Positions 1-7,799 of a stretch of 18,649 bases of DNA are shown in pieces (the first letter of the stretch is position 1; the number at the start of each line of letters is the position of its first letter). Source of the stretch: an uncultured archaeon (lineage in GTDB: Archaea; Nanobdellota; Nanobdellia; Woesearchaeales; CAIVOO01); assembly GCA_903907555.1 (NCBI GenBank), contig CAIVOO010000141.1, positions 1 to 18,649 of the forward strand, read 5' to 3'. The notes under the pieces are model-generated. The model was given only the letters and a program-made list of their open reading frames with translations. It was not told the DNA's origin and did no database searches. A program made the position numbers and the translations under genes.

Positions 1-1376
1 AATCTTCCATCCCTTATGTAATTGACAGTTGCTTCAGGAGCCAAGAGGCTGATTATTGACAATCTTTCCTGATCCAGTTCCATAAGCCCGTCGTATTTTA
101 TAAGGTCTTTCTTGCCAAGCTTTCCCGAATGAAGCCTTGAACCTGTATATACTGGAACGTCTGCGATATCCAAAAGCTGGACAAGCTTCATTGCAGTGCC
201 TTCCGGAAGCCTGTCGATGACAACACCGTTTCCGTCTATTCTTCCAACCTTGTAGGATTTCCTGTCTTTTTGGGAGCTGTCAAATTCTTTTTGCACAAAA
301 GTCCCACTGTATTCTTCTATAGAAGGCTGCACGATTCTGCTGAACCTTTTTCCTATTGATCCTGCTATCAATGAAAACAATGCAGCTCTAACAGAAGGGC
401 CGAAGCTTTCCTGCTGGAAATACCATGCGCATTTCATGTCATCGACATCTTTTGTTATCTCTAAACTGTTCTTGTTTCTTGGCAATGGATGCATCAGCAC
501 CAGTTTGTCCAAGTCGATTGTTTTGCTGTTCTTCTCCAAAAGTTTTCTCGAGACAACCCATTCGCCCTTGAACATTGCCTGCTCGTCAGGACGCATCCTT
601 TCAAGCTGCGGTCTTAAAATAATTGCAACATCAACATTTGAAAGAACATCCACAATATTGTGATACGTTGCATATTCAACACCCTGGTCATTTTTTAGGT
701 AATCAAGGACATCCTGTGAAGGCTCGAAGCCTTGCGGGTAGCCCAGATGAAGCTTTGCATCAATCTCTGCAGCAATAGAAAACCATGAGTTTGCAACCCT
801 GCTGTGCTTTATGTCGCCAACCAATCCTATGTTCAGCTTGTCGATACCGCCTAATGCATTAAGTATTGTGAATAAATCAACAAACACCTGCGTCGGATGC
901 TGATTTGCCCCGTCACCACCGTTTACTATTGACATCCTTTCTCTTATTATTCCATGAGCGCGGTCATTTACAACAGCCTTTGAAGAAACTTCAGCAGCCC
1001 ATCTTGCAGCCCCTTCAAGAGGATGCCTCATGACTGTTACCTCATGGTCATATCCTGTAAAAACTCTCCAGCAGTCTTTGGTTGATTCGCCTTTTTTTAC
1101 AGACGAGCCTTCAGAACCGTAAATACCATCCTGCCAGTCAGCCCCAACCATGTAGGCTGCCTGCCTGTGGCTTATTCTTGTCCTTGTGCTGTCTTCCAGA
1201 AACAATGAGCCGACAACTTTCCCCTGAAGCTGTTTCCTGTAGAATGCTTTCCTGTCCTTTCTTTCTTTTTGTATCCTCAAAGCCAAATCATTTACAACAT
1301 TGATGTCTGCCCTGCAGAAATCTTTCATTGAAATAATGTCAGAGCCGTACCAAGAATTTGAAATCCTTGATTTCAT
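1..1376 (-). CDS. pyrBI: Aspartate carbamoyltransferase, catalytic-regulatory fusion (PyrBI), C-terminus cut by window edge
   Basis: Forms carbamoyl-aspartate from carbamoyl phosphate and aspartate, the first committed step of pyrimidine synthesis. I translated 458 residues before the frame runs off the left edge. The catalytic domain (about 1-345) shows the STRT carbamoyl-phosphate loop at 63-66, the 80s-loop lysines at 94-95, VMRHP at 115-119, HPTQ at 160-163, the RPQ aspartate-binding motif at 255-257 and HPLPR at 296-300. From about 375 the same frame continues into a PyrI-like regulatory domain (GVVIDRLPEG near 384-393, then GKKDLIK and LLAPEATVNYI). The zinc-binding end of PyrI would lie outside the window. 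ATG at 1376 follows the pyrF stop by two bases, with GAGGAT just upstream, so it is last of the three visible operon genes. PyrB-PyrI fusions are known in Thermotoga and Treponema; separate subunits are usual in archaea. Function is firm; whether it is allosteric is inference. Confidence 0.93.
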   Translation of the reverse strand, partial: MKSRISNSWYGSDIISMKDFCRADINVVNDLALRIQKERKDRKAFYRKQLQGKVVGSLFLEDSTRTRISHRQAAYMVGADWQDGIYGSEGSSVKKGESTKDCWRVFTGYDHEVTVMRHPLEGAARWAAEVSSKAVVNDRAHGIIRERMSIVNGGDGANQHPTQVFVDLFTILNALGGIDKLNIGLVGDIKHSRVANSWFSIAAEIDAKLHLGYPQGFEPSQDVLDYLKNDQGVEYATYHNIVDVLSNVDVAIILRPQLERMRPDEQAMFKGEWVVSRKLLEKNSKTIDLDKLVLMHPLPRNKNSLEITKDVDDMKCAWYFQQESFGPSVRAALFSLIAGSIGKRFSRIVQPSIEEYSGTFVQKEFDSSQKDRKSYKVGRIDGNGVVIDRLPEGTAMKLVQLLDIADVPVYTGSRLHSGKLGKKDLIKYDGLMELDQERLSIISLLAPEATVNYIRDGR

Positions 1377-1378
1377 TT

Positions 1379-2182
1379 TTATCCTCGCAATTTATTCAGC
1401 ATATCCCTGTATTCTGTTGCTGCTTTTGCAATGTTTCCATCATCAGGATAGATTAATGCCCTTCCAACATTTGCTATGACATTTTCCCATCCGAATATTT
1501 TGGTTATGTAACTTGCATCCCCGCCCTGGGCTCCTACACCCGGCATCAATACTAAAGGATTTGCTTCTTTAGTCAGTTCGCGCACTCTTTCAATCTCAAA
1601 ATCTTTCAGATGATTCTTCGGGCTTGGAGCGCCTATCACCATGGCGTCAATGTCATTCTGGTAAACTTGAGTTGCAAAATATTCATATCCTTTTATCCCG
1701 TCGAAATCTGCATTCTTCATCGCCTCGAACTCCTTGTTTGACATAAGAACCAGCTGAATCAATCCTACGCCATGCTTGTCTGCCTGCTTCTTTGCTTCGC
1801 CAGCATTTCCAGGGAAAGGCGCATAAGTCACTGCATCAAAGCCTTCCATCTTTGCGTGATACAGGCCGGAATCGTTTGTCTCTCCGATATCTGCGAGCTT
1901 GCTGTCATCTATCACTAAAAGCCCGTGCCTGTGTGCAAAATTTGTCAGCATCTTTGTTTCTTTCCTGCTGAAATCTTTTATGTAATTCCTGTTCGGCTTA
2001 ACTGCTGCTGCATATTCTGCCTGTTCTTCAATAACAGAAAGGCACCATTCGAGCTTGTCTGTCTTTTCAGGAACTGTGCCCTTTTCTCTCTGCCCGAATT
2101 CTGCAGCATCCAATCCGATACACAAGATGGAATTTTTCTTCTTAACTGCATCAAACCATTTTTCTTTGAAAGTCATTTTCAT
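1379..2182 (-). CDS. pyrF: Orotidine-5'-phosphate decarboxylase
   Basis: Decarboxylates OMP to UMP, the last step of UMP synthesis. The 267-residue protein shows the catalytic D-x-K-x-x-D array in DDSKLADI (D93, K95, D98), the early substrate Asp in IGLD (D25), a Lys in VKPN (K62), PGVGAQGGD at 214-222 and the phosphate-binding Arg in VGRALI (R241). The length and the PGVGAQGGD form fit the longer group II ODCases rather than the ~220-residue form common in many archaea. It overlaps the pyrE stop as ATGA at 2182-2179. A strong GGGAGG site lies only 2 bases before that ATG but 8 bases before the third-codon ATG at 2176, so translation may really begin at 2176. Confidence 0.95.
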   Translation of the reverse strand: MKMTFKEKWFDAVKKKNSILCIGLDAAEFGQREKGTVPEKTDKLEWCLSVIEEQAEYAAAVKPNRNYIKDFSRKETKMLTNFAHRHGLLVIDDSKLADIGETNDSGLYHAKMEGFDAVTYAPFPGNAGEAKKQADKHGVGLIQLVLMSNKEFEAMKNADFDGIKGYEYFATQVYQNDIDAMVIGAPSPKNHLKDFEIERVRELTKEANPLVLMPGVGAQGGDASYITKIFGWENVIANVGRALIYPDDGNIAKAATEYRDMLNKLRG

Positions 2183-3096
2183 TTCCTCCCGAACAAATCA
2201 TTAAAATTTGTGCTGTAGAGGCCCTTTACGGCCATCTCAAGCTTTTCATAATTTCCTGTGGATTTCAATACCTTGTCATAAGTCAGCAGGAATTTCTGCG
2301 CCCTGTCAAGCTTTTTCCCTTTCGGGTCGAAGAATTCGACAAATGCGCCTATTCCTTCGGCTGTGATATAATCTGTTGACCACTGCCTTGGATTGCGCAC
2401 ATATGCAACAGAAACCTCTGGCTGTATTGAATACCTTCTCAAGAAATCTTCATCAATCGCAACAAATGAATGAGATTTTACTTTCGCCTTTGCAAGATTT
2501 TTCTCTCCGCCCTGCTGTCTTGTAACGACATTGACCATGTGCTCGATTATGCCATCCTTTTTCTGGATCATTGGAATCCAGCTTGGCTTGTCTGTCATTT
2601 CATTATAAGCGCTTGAGCCAGATGTTATCAAATCGGAAACATGGACTATGTAATGATTGGCGATTCTCGCATCTGCCATCACAATATTTTTTCCAATAAT
2701 AACCTCATGCTTTCCTATTTTGTCGCCTGCGTTGTACAGCGCAAGATGGGGCAATGTCAATAAATGAGCAACAGGCCCTGAAAATATCCAGTCCCTTCTC
2801 TGCCCGCCTGAAACCAGCAGGTCATTTTTTCCTCTAAGCAAGTACTTGACCTTTTCAGCCATTATCTCGATGACTTCCCTGTAAGTTGGATGGGCATCCA
2901 TCATTCTCACAGCGTGCTGAATCATAAGTTTGGCATCATTGCCGAATTTTTCCCATTCATTGTCGTCCTGAACTAATTTTTCAGTATTGACATAATAAAT
3001 CCCAAGCTCTCCAGAAGTCAAAATGACTGGCTTTACTAAATCCCTAAACGCTTTTGTATCAACTAGAATCTCACATATCCTCGGATGGTTTTCCAT
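2179..3096 (-). CDS. pyrE: Orotate phosphoribosyltransferase-like protein (long form)
   Basis: A 305-residue type I phosphoribosyltransferase, assigned to orotate + PRPP -> OMP because it heads an operon with pyrF and pyrBI. The PRPP-binding motif is HVSDLITSGSSAY at 152-164 (acidic residue D155, then the T-S-G-S-S loop), in the place of the usual D(V/L)-x-T-x-G-x-S. A conserved-looking stretch SGGQRRDWIFSGPVA lies at 96-110, and VVTRQQGGEKNLA resembles the post-PRPP-loop dimer motif of OPRTases. It is about 100 residues longer than typical PyrE. ATG at 3096 is preceded by GGGGTGA at about 6-base spacing, a strong Shine-Dalgarno site. The exact substrate is inferred from context. Confidence 0.82.
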   Translation of the reverse strand: MENHPRICEILVDTKAFRDLVKPVILTSGELGIYYVNTEKLVQDDNEWEKFGNDAKLMIQHAVRMMDAHPTYREVIEIMAEKVKYLLRGKNDLLVSGGQRRDWIFSGPVAHLLTLPHLALYNAGDKIGKHEVIIGKNIVMADARIANHYIVHVSDLITSGSSAYNEMTDKPSWIPMIQKKDGIIEHMVNVVTRQQGGEKNLAKAKVKSHSFVAIDEDFLRRYSIQPEVSVAYVRNPRQWSTDYITAEGIGAFVEFFDPKGKKLDRAQKFLLTYDKVLKSTGNYEKLEMAVKGLYSTNFNDLFGRK

Positions 3097-3130
3097 TGGT
3101 TCACCCCGAGAATAACCAAATCAGAAAGGT

Positions 3131-3140
3131 GTTATATAAA
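3131..3140 (-). promoter_or_regulatory. TATA box of the pyrimidine operon
   Basis: On the minus strand this reads TTTATATAAC, an archaeal-type box. Transcription would be expected to begin about 25 bases downstream, near 3110, giving a short leader carrying the GGGGTGA site before pyrE. Confidence 0.6.
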
Positions 3141-3175
3141 CATTTGTTTGTATTTGAGTGGTGACTAAAGAAAAG

Positions 3176-3186
3176 TTTATTTATTG
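3176..3186 (+). promoter_or_regulatory. TATA-like box for the 95-residue protein gene
   Basis: TTTATTTATTG preceded by a purine-rich AAAGAAAAG stretch that could serve as a BRE. Its centre is about 26 bases before the ATG at 3206 and no convincing ribosome site lies between, so a leaderless mRNA is likely. Confidence 0.5.
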
Positions 3187-3205
3187 ATACGAATAATGCT
3201 CGGGA

Positions 3206-3493
3206 ATGGCAGAGCCGACAGAACTTCAGAGGCTGATCAATGAGCATCTTTACAATGCAGGCATTCCGCTACCTCCTGAAAAGAAGAGGATGGCTCAAAA
3301 GATGATAGATTCTATACCTGATGGTATACCTGGCGTAACTGAAGAATGCACGCTATGCAGGATAAATTTCGGGATATATCATTCTATCCAAGAATCTCAG
3401 ATCAAACCTGCAATGGCAACCGAAAATATTTGCAGAGAGCATGCAGAGCGTCTGATAAATCTTGATCCGTTGTATTATGTGAAGAAATCCTAA
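3206..3493 (+). CDS. Small protein with CxxC / CxxH putative zinc site
   Basis: A 95-residue protein that I do not recognise. The first ~45 residues are helical and charged. C48-x-x-C51 and C76-x-x-H79 could together bind one zinc ion, with 24 residues between the pairs. No membrane segment or signal peptide is visible. It is divergent from the pyr operon, with its own TATA-like box, and its last four bases overlap the convergent gene ending at 3490. It could be a small DNA- or protein-binding adaptor; the function is unknown. Confidence 0.7.
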   Translation: MAEPTELQRLINEHLYNAGIPLPPEKKRMAQKMIDSIPDGIPGVTEECTLCRINFGIYHSIQESQIKPAMATENICREHAERLINLDPLYYVKKS

Positions 3494-3948
3494 CTAAGAA
3501 ATTCCTTGTCAGCCAATTCTAAATATTCCTTAATCCTCATGTGTATTGAAGGCAATAGCAGCTTCTCTATCTTCTCTTCGAAGATATCTTTCATCTTGGC
3601 GTTCTCGTTTATCCTGTAGACATTTGCTTTCTTTTCGACAAGGAATAATTCCCTAAGCCTTCTAATCTGCCTTCTGACGTTAGAATGCGCTATTCCAAGT
3701 TTAGAAAGTTTGTGCTGTTCGCGCGAAGCGATTGCAAGATTCATGATTTCCTGAGAACTGAGGTCTTTTTTCTCTTTCAGCATTACATGAAGAATATCGA
3801 CAATGACATCGCGGGAATCACCTGGCTGCAAAAGCCCTAGAGACAGGCAGACTTTCTTTACAAGCTCCCTTCCCTCGATAGAAGACGGCTTTTCATACCT
3901 GCGCAAAGAAACACTTGTGATTGGCGTATCCTTAATGACTTTCTTCAA
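3490..3948 (-). CDS. Winged-helix-like putative DNA-binding protein, TTG start
   Basis: A basic protein of about 152 residues. The frame stays open as far as 4215, but that part is antisense to purL and its apparent hydrophobic segment is a shadow. The start I prefer is TTG at 3948: GAGGTG lies 5 bases before it and a TTTTTAAA box about 26 bases further upstream. The C-terminal two thirds looks like a helix-turn-helix: LSSQEIMNLAIASREQ, then a recognition-helix-like SNVRRQIRRLREL and a beta-wing-like FLVEKKANVYRIN, followed by a helical tail. It is divergent from purL across 100 bp, so it may regulate the purine genes or itself (inference). No ligand domain is visible. Confidence 0.72.
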   Translation of the reverse strand: MKKVIKDTPITSVSLRRYEKPSSIEGRELVKKVCLSLGLLQPGDSRDVIVDILHVMLKEKKDLSSQEIMNLAIASREQHKLSKLGIAHSNVRRQIRRLRELFLVEKKANVYRINENAKMKDIFEEKIEKLLLPSIHMRIKEYLELADKEFLS

Positions 3949-3980
3949 ACAAACACCTCGAGAATATGTAATATTTGGGG

Positions 3981-3990
3981 GTTTAAAAAT
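3981..3990 (-). promoter_or_regulatory. TATA-like box for the winged-helix gene
   Basis: The minus strand reads ATTTTTAAAC. A start about 26 bases downstream falls near 3960, just before the GAGGTG site, which supports the TTG start at 3948. Confidence 0.45.
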
Positions 3991-4003
3991 GTTGTGGGAA
4001 ATC

Positions 4004-4013
4004 AGTATATACA
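4004..4013 (+). promoter_or_regulatory. TATA box of the purL-purQ operon
   Basis: AGTATATACA; its expected start near 4034 gives a leader of about 15 bases before the purL ATG at 4049. Only a weak AGG lies next to that ATG. The box is about 15 bp from the opposing box for the winged-helix gene, so one bound regulator could affect both. Confidence 0.5.
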
Positions 4014-4048
4014 TAATGTTTAAGAATGCACTGTAAAAAACTTTCAGG

Positions 4049-6997
4049 ATGCCCGCTAAAATAGAGATTAAGACTGATAACGACACAAGAGCTGAGGTGA
4101 GAAGGGCGAAGTTAGCTCCGCTTTCTTCCGGGAAAATCAGTTCTTTAGAGATTGTTGACGTATACGCTGTCGATGCTGAACTGGCTGAAAGCCAGCTTCC
4201 GGCTGTTGCTTCCATGCTTACTAATCCTGTAACGCAGAAATCTTCTTACAGCAAGTCATTATTTCCTGATAATTTCGACTGGGTTGTTGAGATTGGATTC
4301 CTTCCAGGAGTCACAGACAATGTCGGCACAACAGCAAGGGAAGGCATTGAGGACTTACTGAATGCAAAATTCGGCTCTGTGCAGGGAGTTTTCACATCGC
4401 AGAGAACTTTTCTTTCTGGAACAGTTTCGAAAGAGGATGTCCAGAGATTTGCAGACACTTTATACAATCCTGTAATCCAAAGAGTTGCAGTAAAAACAAA
4501 GGATGAATTTTTGCACGAAGCAGACAAGATAGTAATCCCGAGAGTTAAATTGGATACATTGCCTGTGGCAGACATAGTTAATATTCTTGATTTAGCTGAC
4601 GATGAATTGGCAGTTATTGGAAAATCAGGGATTGCAAATTCAGACGGCACAAGAAGAGGGCCTCTTGCTCTCGATATAACTTACATGAAAGAGATTCAAG
4701 CTTATTTTAGAAACAAAGGCAGGAATCCGACAGATTTAGAGCTTGAATCAATTGCGCAGACATGGTCAGAGCACTGCCATCACACAATATTTGCAGATCA
4801 GATAGATGATATTACAGATGGATTGTTCAAACATTACATTAAGCGTTCAACAAATGAGATAAGGGCAAAGAAAGGCGAAAAGGATTTCTGCGTGTCAGTA
4901 TTCACAGACAACGCAGGAGGAATCATATTCGATGAAAGATTTGTAGTCTGCCATAAGGTTGAGACTCACAACAGCCCGTCTGCATTGGACCCGTTCGGAG
5001 GCTCAATCACAGGAATCGTCGGAGTAAACAGGGATCCGATGGGCTTTGGCATGGGCTCAAAGCCGTTCCTTAATCAATACGGATTCTGTTTTGCAGACCC
5101 GAATGATGAAACTATCATTTACAAAGGGAAAAACTATACCCAGCCAATGCTTTCTCCGAGAAGAATCATGGATGGAGTCATTGATGGCGTGAATGTCGGG
5201 GGAAACTGCTCTGGAATTCCAACTCCGCAAGGATTCTTGTTTTTCGACCAGAGATACAAGGGAAAACCGCTTGTGTTTGTTGGAACAGCAGGATTAATTC
5301 CAAGGACAGTCAATGGAAAGCCTAGTCATGAGAAAACAGCAATGGCTGGAGACTATATTGTAATGGTTGGCGGAAGGGTTGGAAAAGACGGCATACACGG
5401 CGCAACATTCTCGTCAGAAGCCATGGATTCAGGAAGCCCTGCAACAGCTGTGCAGATTGGCGATCCTATCACTCAGAAAAAAGAAAGCGATGCTATTGTA
5501 AAAGAAGCAAGAGACTTGGGATTGTACAACAGCATAACAGACAATGGCGCAGGCGGATTATCCTGCTCTGTGGCTGAGATGGCCAAGGAATGCGGCGGAT
5601 GCTATGTTAAGCTTGACCAAGTTCCATTGAAATATCCTGGGCTTGCCCCTTGGGAAACATGGGTTTCTGAATCGCAGGAGCGAATGACTTTGTCAGTTCC
5701 TAAAGATAAATGGGCAGCATTTTCTGATTTGATGAAGCGAAGAGGAGTTGAAGCAACAATAATCGGAGAATTCACAGATTCAGGAAAATGTGTTGTTGAT
5801 TACAATGGAAAGAATGTGATGGATGTTGAAATGGATTTCCTGCACGACGGGCTGCCTGAAAGGCCAATGAAGTCGCAGGCGACTATGACATTTCATAAAG
5901 AGCCATCACTTGAAGAGCTTGACGATTTGACAGGCACACTCTACAAAATGCTTGCAAGGCAAAACATAGCAAGCTTTGAATTCATATCAATGCAGTATGA
6001 CCACGAGGTTCAGGGCGGTTCTGTATTGAAACCATTGCAGGGCAGAGGAAGAGTTAATGCAGACACGACAGTAACAAGGCCTGTTCTTGATTCGAACAAA
6101 GCAGTGATTATGTCTCAGGGAATCAATCCCAAGTATAGCGACATAGACACTTATCATATGGCAGCATGCGCGATTGACACAGCAGTAAGAAATGCAGTGG
6201 CTGCAGGAGCAAATCTTGAGCATCTTGCCTTGCTTGACAATTTCTGCTGGTGCAGCTCGAACGAGCCTGAAAGGCTTGGGCAGCTGAAAAATGCAGTCAT
6301 GGCATGCTATGATTACGCAACTGCTTACGGAACGCCATTTGTATCTGGAAAAGACAGCATGTTCAATGATTTCAAGGGGTTTGACGCAGACGGAAATCCA
6401 ATTAAGATATCTGTTCCGCCGACACTGCTTGTTTCATCGTTCGGAGTCATGGAAGATTCAAAAAAAGCAGTATCGCTTGATGCGAAGTTTGCAGGCGATT
6501 TGGTTTATGTTCTCGGTGAAACTAAAAACGAGCTTGGCGGCTCTGAATATTTTGCAATGCATGAAGCGACAGGAGCATTTGTTCCAGAAGTCGATGCTGA
6601 GAAGAATCTCAAGCTTTACAAGGCACTATCCAATTGCATAAGCGAGGAGCTTGTTGCGTCTGCGCAGAGTGTCCACAAAGGTGGATTAGGTGTGGCGCTT
6701 GCAAAGACAGCAATGGGCGGTTTGCTCGGTATGGAGGTCTGTTTGGACAATCTGTCTGGCATGTTCTGGAGGGATGATTTCACTCTCTATTCAGAAAGCC
6801 AGGGCAGGGTTGTCGTGACAGTGGCTCCAGAAAACAAGGACAAGTTTGAGAAGCTGATGGAAGGAAACTTTTTTGCGCGAGTCGGTGTTGTCAAGGAAGA
6901 CAAGTCTTTTGTGGTAAAGAGCGCTCATAAAGTGGTAATTAATGGAGATGTTGATGAAATGCTAAAATCTTACAAGTCAACATTCGCGGGGTACTAA
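4049..6997 (+). CDS. purL: Phosphoribosylformylglycinamidine synthase, PurS-PurL fusion
   Basis: ATP-dependent conversion of FGAR to FGAM in purine synthesis, using ammonia passed from the PurQ glutaminase. The protein has 982 residues. Residues about 1-150 resemble the PurS/N-terminal domain (EIVDVYAVDAEL near 34-45; PGVTDNVGT at 86-94). The synthetase core has TWSEHCHHTIF at 238-248, KVETHNSPSALDPFGG at 303-318, then GVNRDPMGFGMG, the DNGAGGLSCSVAEMA motif, LQGRGRVNADTTVTRP and VSGKDSMFND. THNSP replaces the commoner THNHP. Many archaea use separate PurS, PurL and PurQ; stand-alone PurL is about 700-750 residues, and the single-chain enzyme of enterobacteria is ~1290. This intermediate form resembles fused PurSL of some bacteria, suggesting transfer (inference). 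The stop is one base before purQ. Confidence 0.95.
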   Translation: MPAKIEIKTDNDTRAEVRRAKLAPLSSGKISSLEIVDVYAVDAELAESQLPAVASMLTNPVTQKSSYSKSLFPDNFDWVVEIGFLPGVTDNVGTTAREGIEDLLNAKFGSVQGVFTSQRTFLSGTVSKEDVQRFADTLYNPVIQRVAVKTKDEFLHEADKIVIPRVKLDTLPVADIVNILDLADDELAVIGKSGIANSDGTRRGPLALDITYMKEIQAYFRNKGRNPTDLELESIAQTWSEHCHHTIFADQIDDITDGLFKHYIKRSTNEIRAKKGEKDFCVSVFTDNAGGIIFDERFVVCHKVETHNSPSALDPFGGSITGIVGVNRDPMGFGMGSKPFLNQYGFCFADPNDETIIYKGKNYTQPMLSPRRIMDGVIDGVNVGGNCSGIPTPQGFLFFDQRYKGKPLVFVGTAGLIPRTVNGKPSHEKTAMAGDYIVMVGGRVGKDGIHGATFSSEAMDSGSPATAVQIGDPITQKKESDAIVKEARDLGLYNSITDNGAGGLSCSVAEMAKECGGCYVKLDQVPLKYPGLAPWETWVSESQERMTLSVPKDKWAAFSDLMKRRGVEATIIGEFTDSGKCVVDYNGKNVMDVEMDFLHDGLPERPMKSQATMTFHKEPSLEELDDLTGTLYKMLARQNIASFEFISMQYDHEVQGGSVLKPLQGRGRVNADTTVTRPVLDSNKAVIMSQGINPKYSDIDTYHMAACAIDTAVRNAVAAGANLEHLALLDNFCWCSSNEPERLGQLKNAVMACYDYATAYGTPFVSGKDSMFNDFKGFDADGNPIKISVPPTLLVSSFGVMEDSKKAVSLDAKFAGDLVYVLGETKNELGGSEYFAMHEATGAFVPEVDAEKNLKLYKALSNCISEELVASAQSVHKGGLGVALAKTAMGGLLGMEVCLDNLSGMFWRDDFTLYSESQGRVVVTVAPENKDKFEKLMEGNFFARVGVVKEDKSFVVKSAHKVVINGDVDEMLKSYKSTFAGY

Positions 6998-6998
6998 A

Positions 6999-7799
6999 AT
7001 GGCAGCTCCTAACGTTCTCGTGATGACCGGATATGGAATCAACTGCGATGAAGAGACCAAGTTCGCATTTGAAAAGGCAGGCGCTAAGGCAAAGATAGTT
7101 CATATCAATGATTTGACTGACGGGCATGACAGGCTTTCAAACTACCAGATTCTTGCATTTCCCGGAGGATTCTCTTACGGGGATGACACAGGCTCTGGAA
7201 ATGCGTTCGCAAACAGGGTAAGAAACAATCTTTGGGAAGAGACAAGAAAGTTTGTTGAAGGCGACCATTTAGCAATCGGAATATGCAACGGATTCCAGAT
7301 AATGGTTAATCTTGGGCTTGTCCCTGCGCTTTGCGGGCAATACGGCGACAGGCAGGCAGCTCTTGCTCACAATGATTCAGCAAGATACCATGTCAGATGG
7401 GTTGACTTGGAATTCGGAGGCAGCAGCCCCTGGACAACAAATATCGGAACAATAAGCGTTCCTGTCGCACATGGCGAAGGAAAATTCTATGTGACACATT
7501 CTGCCCTGATGCGCTTGAAGGAAAAGGGAATGATTGCTGCGAAGTATGTTTCAGGAGAGATGTGCCAATACCAGAATCTTCCGCCAAACCCGAATGGTTC
7601 ATTGGAAGATGTTGCAGGAATTCTTGACGAATCAGGAAGGCTGATTGGAATGATGCCTCATCCAGAGAGAGCAATCGATTTCACTCATCTGCCAAACTGG
7701 CCATTGCTTAAAGAAAAATTAAAGCGCGAAGGAAAGCCGCTTCCAGCAGAAGGGCCTGGAATGAAGATATTCAGGAATGCTGTGGAATATTTTAAGTGA
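6999..7799 (+). CDS. purQ: Phosphoribosylformylglycinamidine synthase glutaminase subunit
   Basis: Class I glutamine amidotransferase that hydrolyses glutamine and feeds ammonia to PurL. The 266 residues begin with VLVMTGYGINCDEE, have the PGGFSYGDD oxyanion segment, the nucleophile Cys in GICNGFQIM and the His-Glu pair in PHPERA. It is somewhat longer than the ~225-residue archaeal/Bacillus form, in keeping with pairing to the fused PurSL. Only one base separates it from the purL stop, with GGGG upstream, so the two are co-translated in the purine operon. Confidence 0.96.
   Translation: MAAPNVLVMTGYGINCDEETKFAFEKAGAKAKIVHINDLTDGHDRLSNYQILAFPGGFSYGDDTGSGNAFANRVRNNLWEETRKFVEGDHLAIGICNGFQIMVNLGLVPALCGQYGDRQAALAHNDSARYHVRWVDLEFGGSSPWTTNIGTISVPVAHGEGKFYVTHSALMRLKEKGMIAAKYVSGEMCQYQNLPPNPNGSLEDVAGILDESGRLIGMMPHPERAIDFTHLPNWPLLKEKLKREGKPLPAEGPGMKIFRNAVEYFK

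Noticed and set aside
436..1303. Plus-strand frames within the pyrBI region (and similar plus-strand frames inside the PBP and nucleotidyltransferase genes)
   Set aside because: They lie opposite conserved coding sequence, are Ser/Leu/Phe/Cys-rich as expected of antisense frames, and lack promoters and ribosome sites.
3949..4215. N-terminal extension of the winged-helix frame with a hydrophobic, membrane-like segment
   Set aside because: It is antisense to the start of purL and upstream of a good ribosome site at TTG 3948; the hydrophobic stretch is a shadow of the purL codons.
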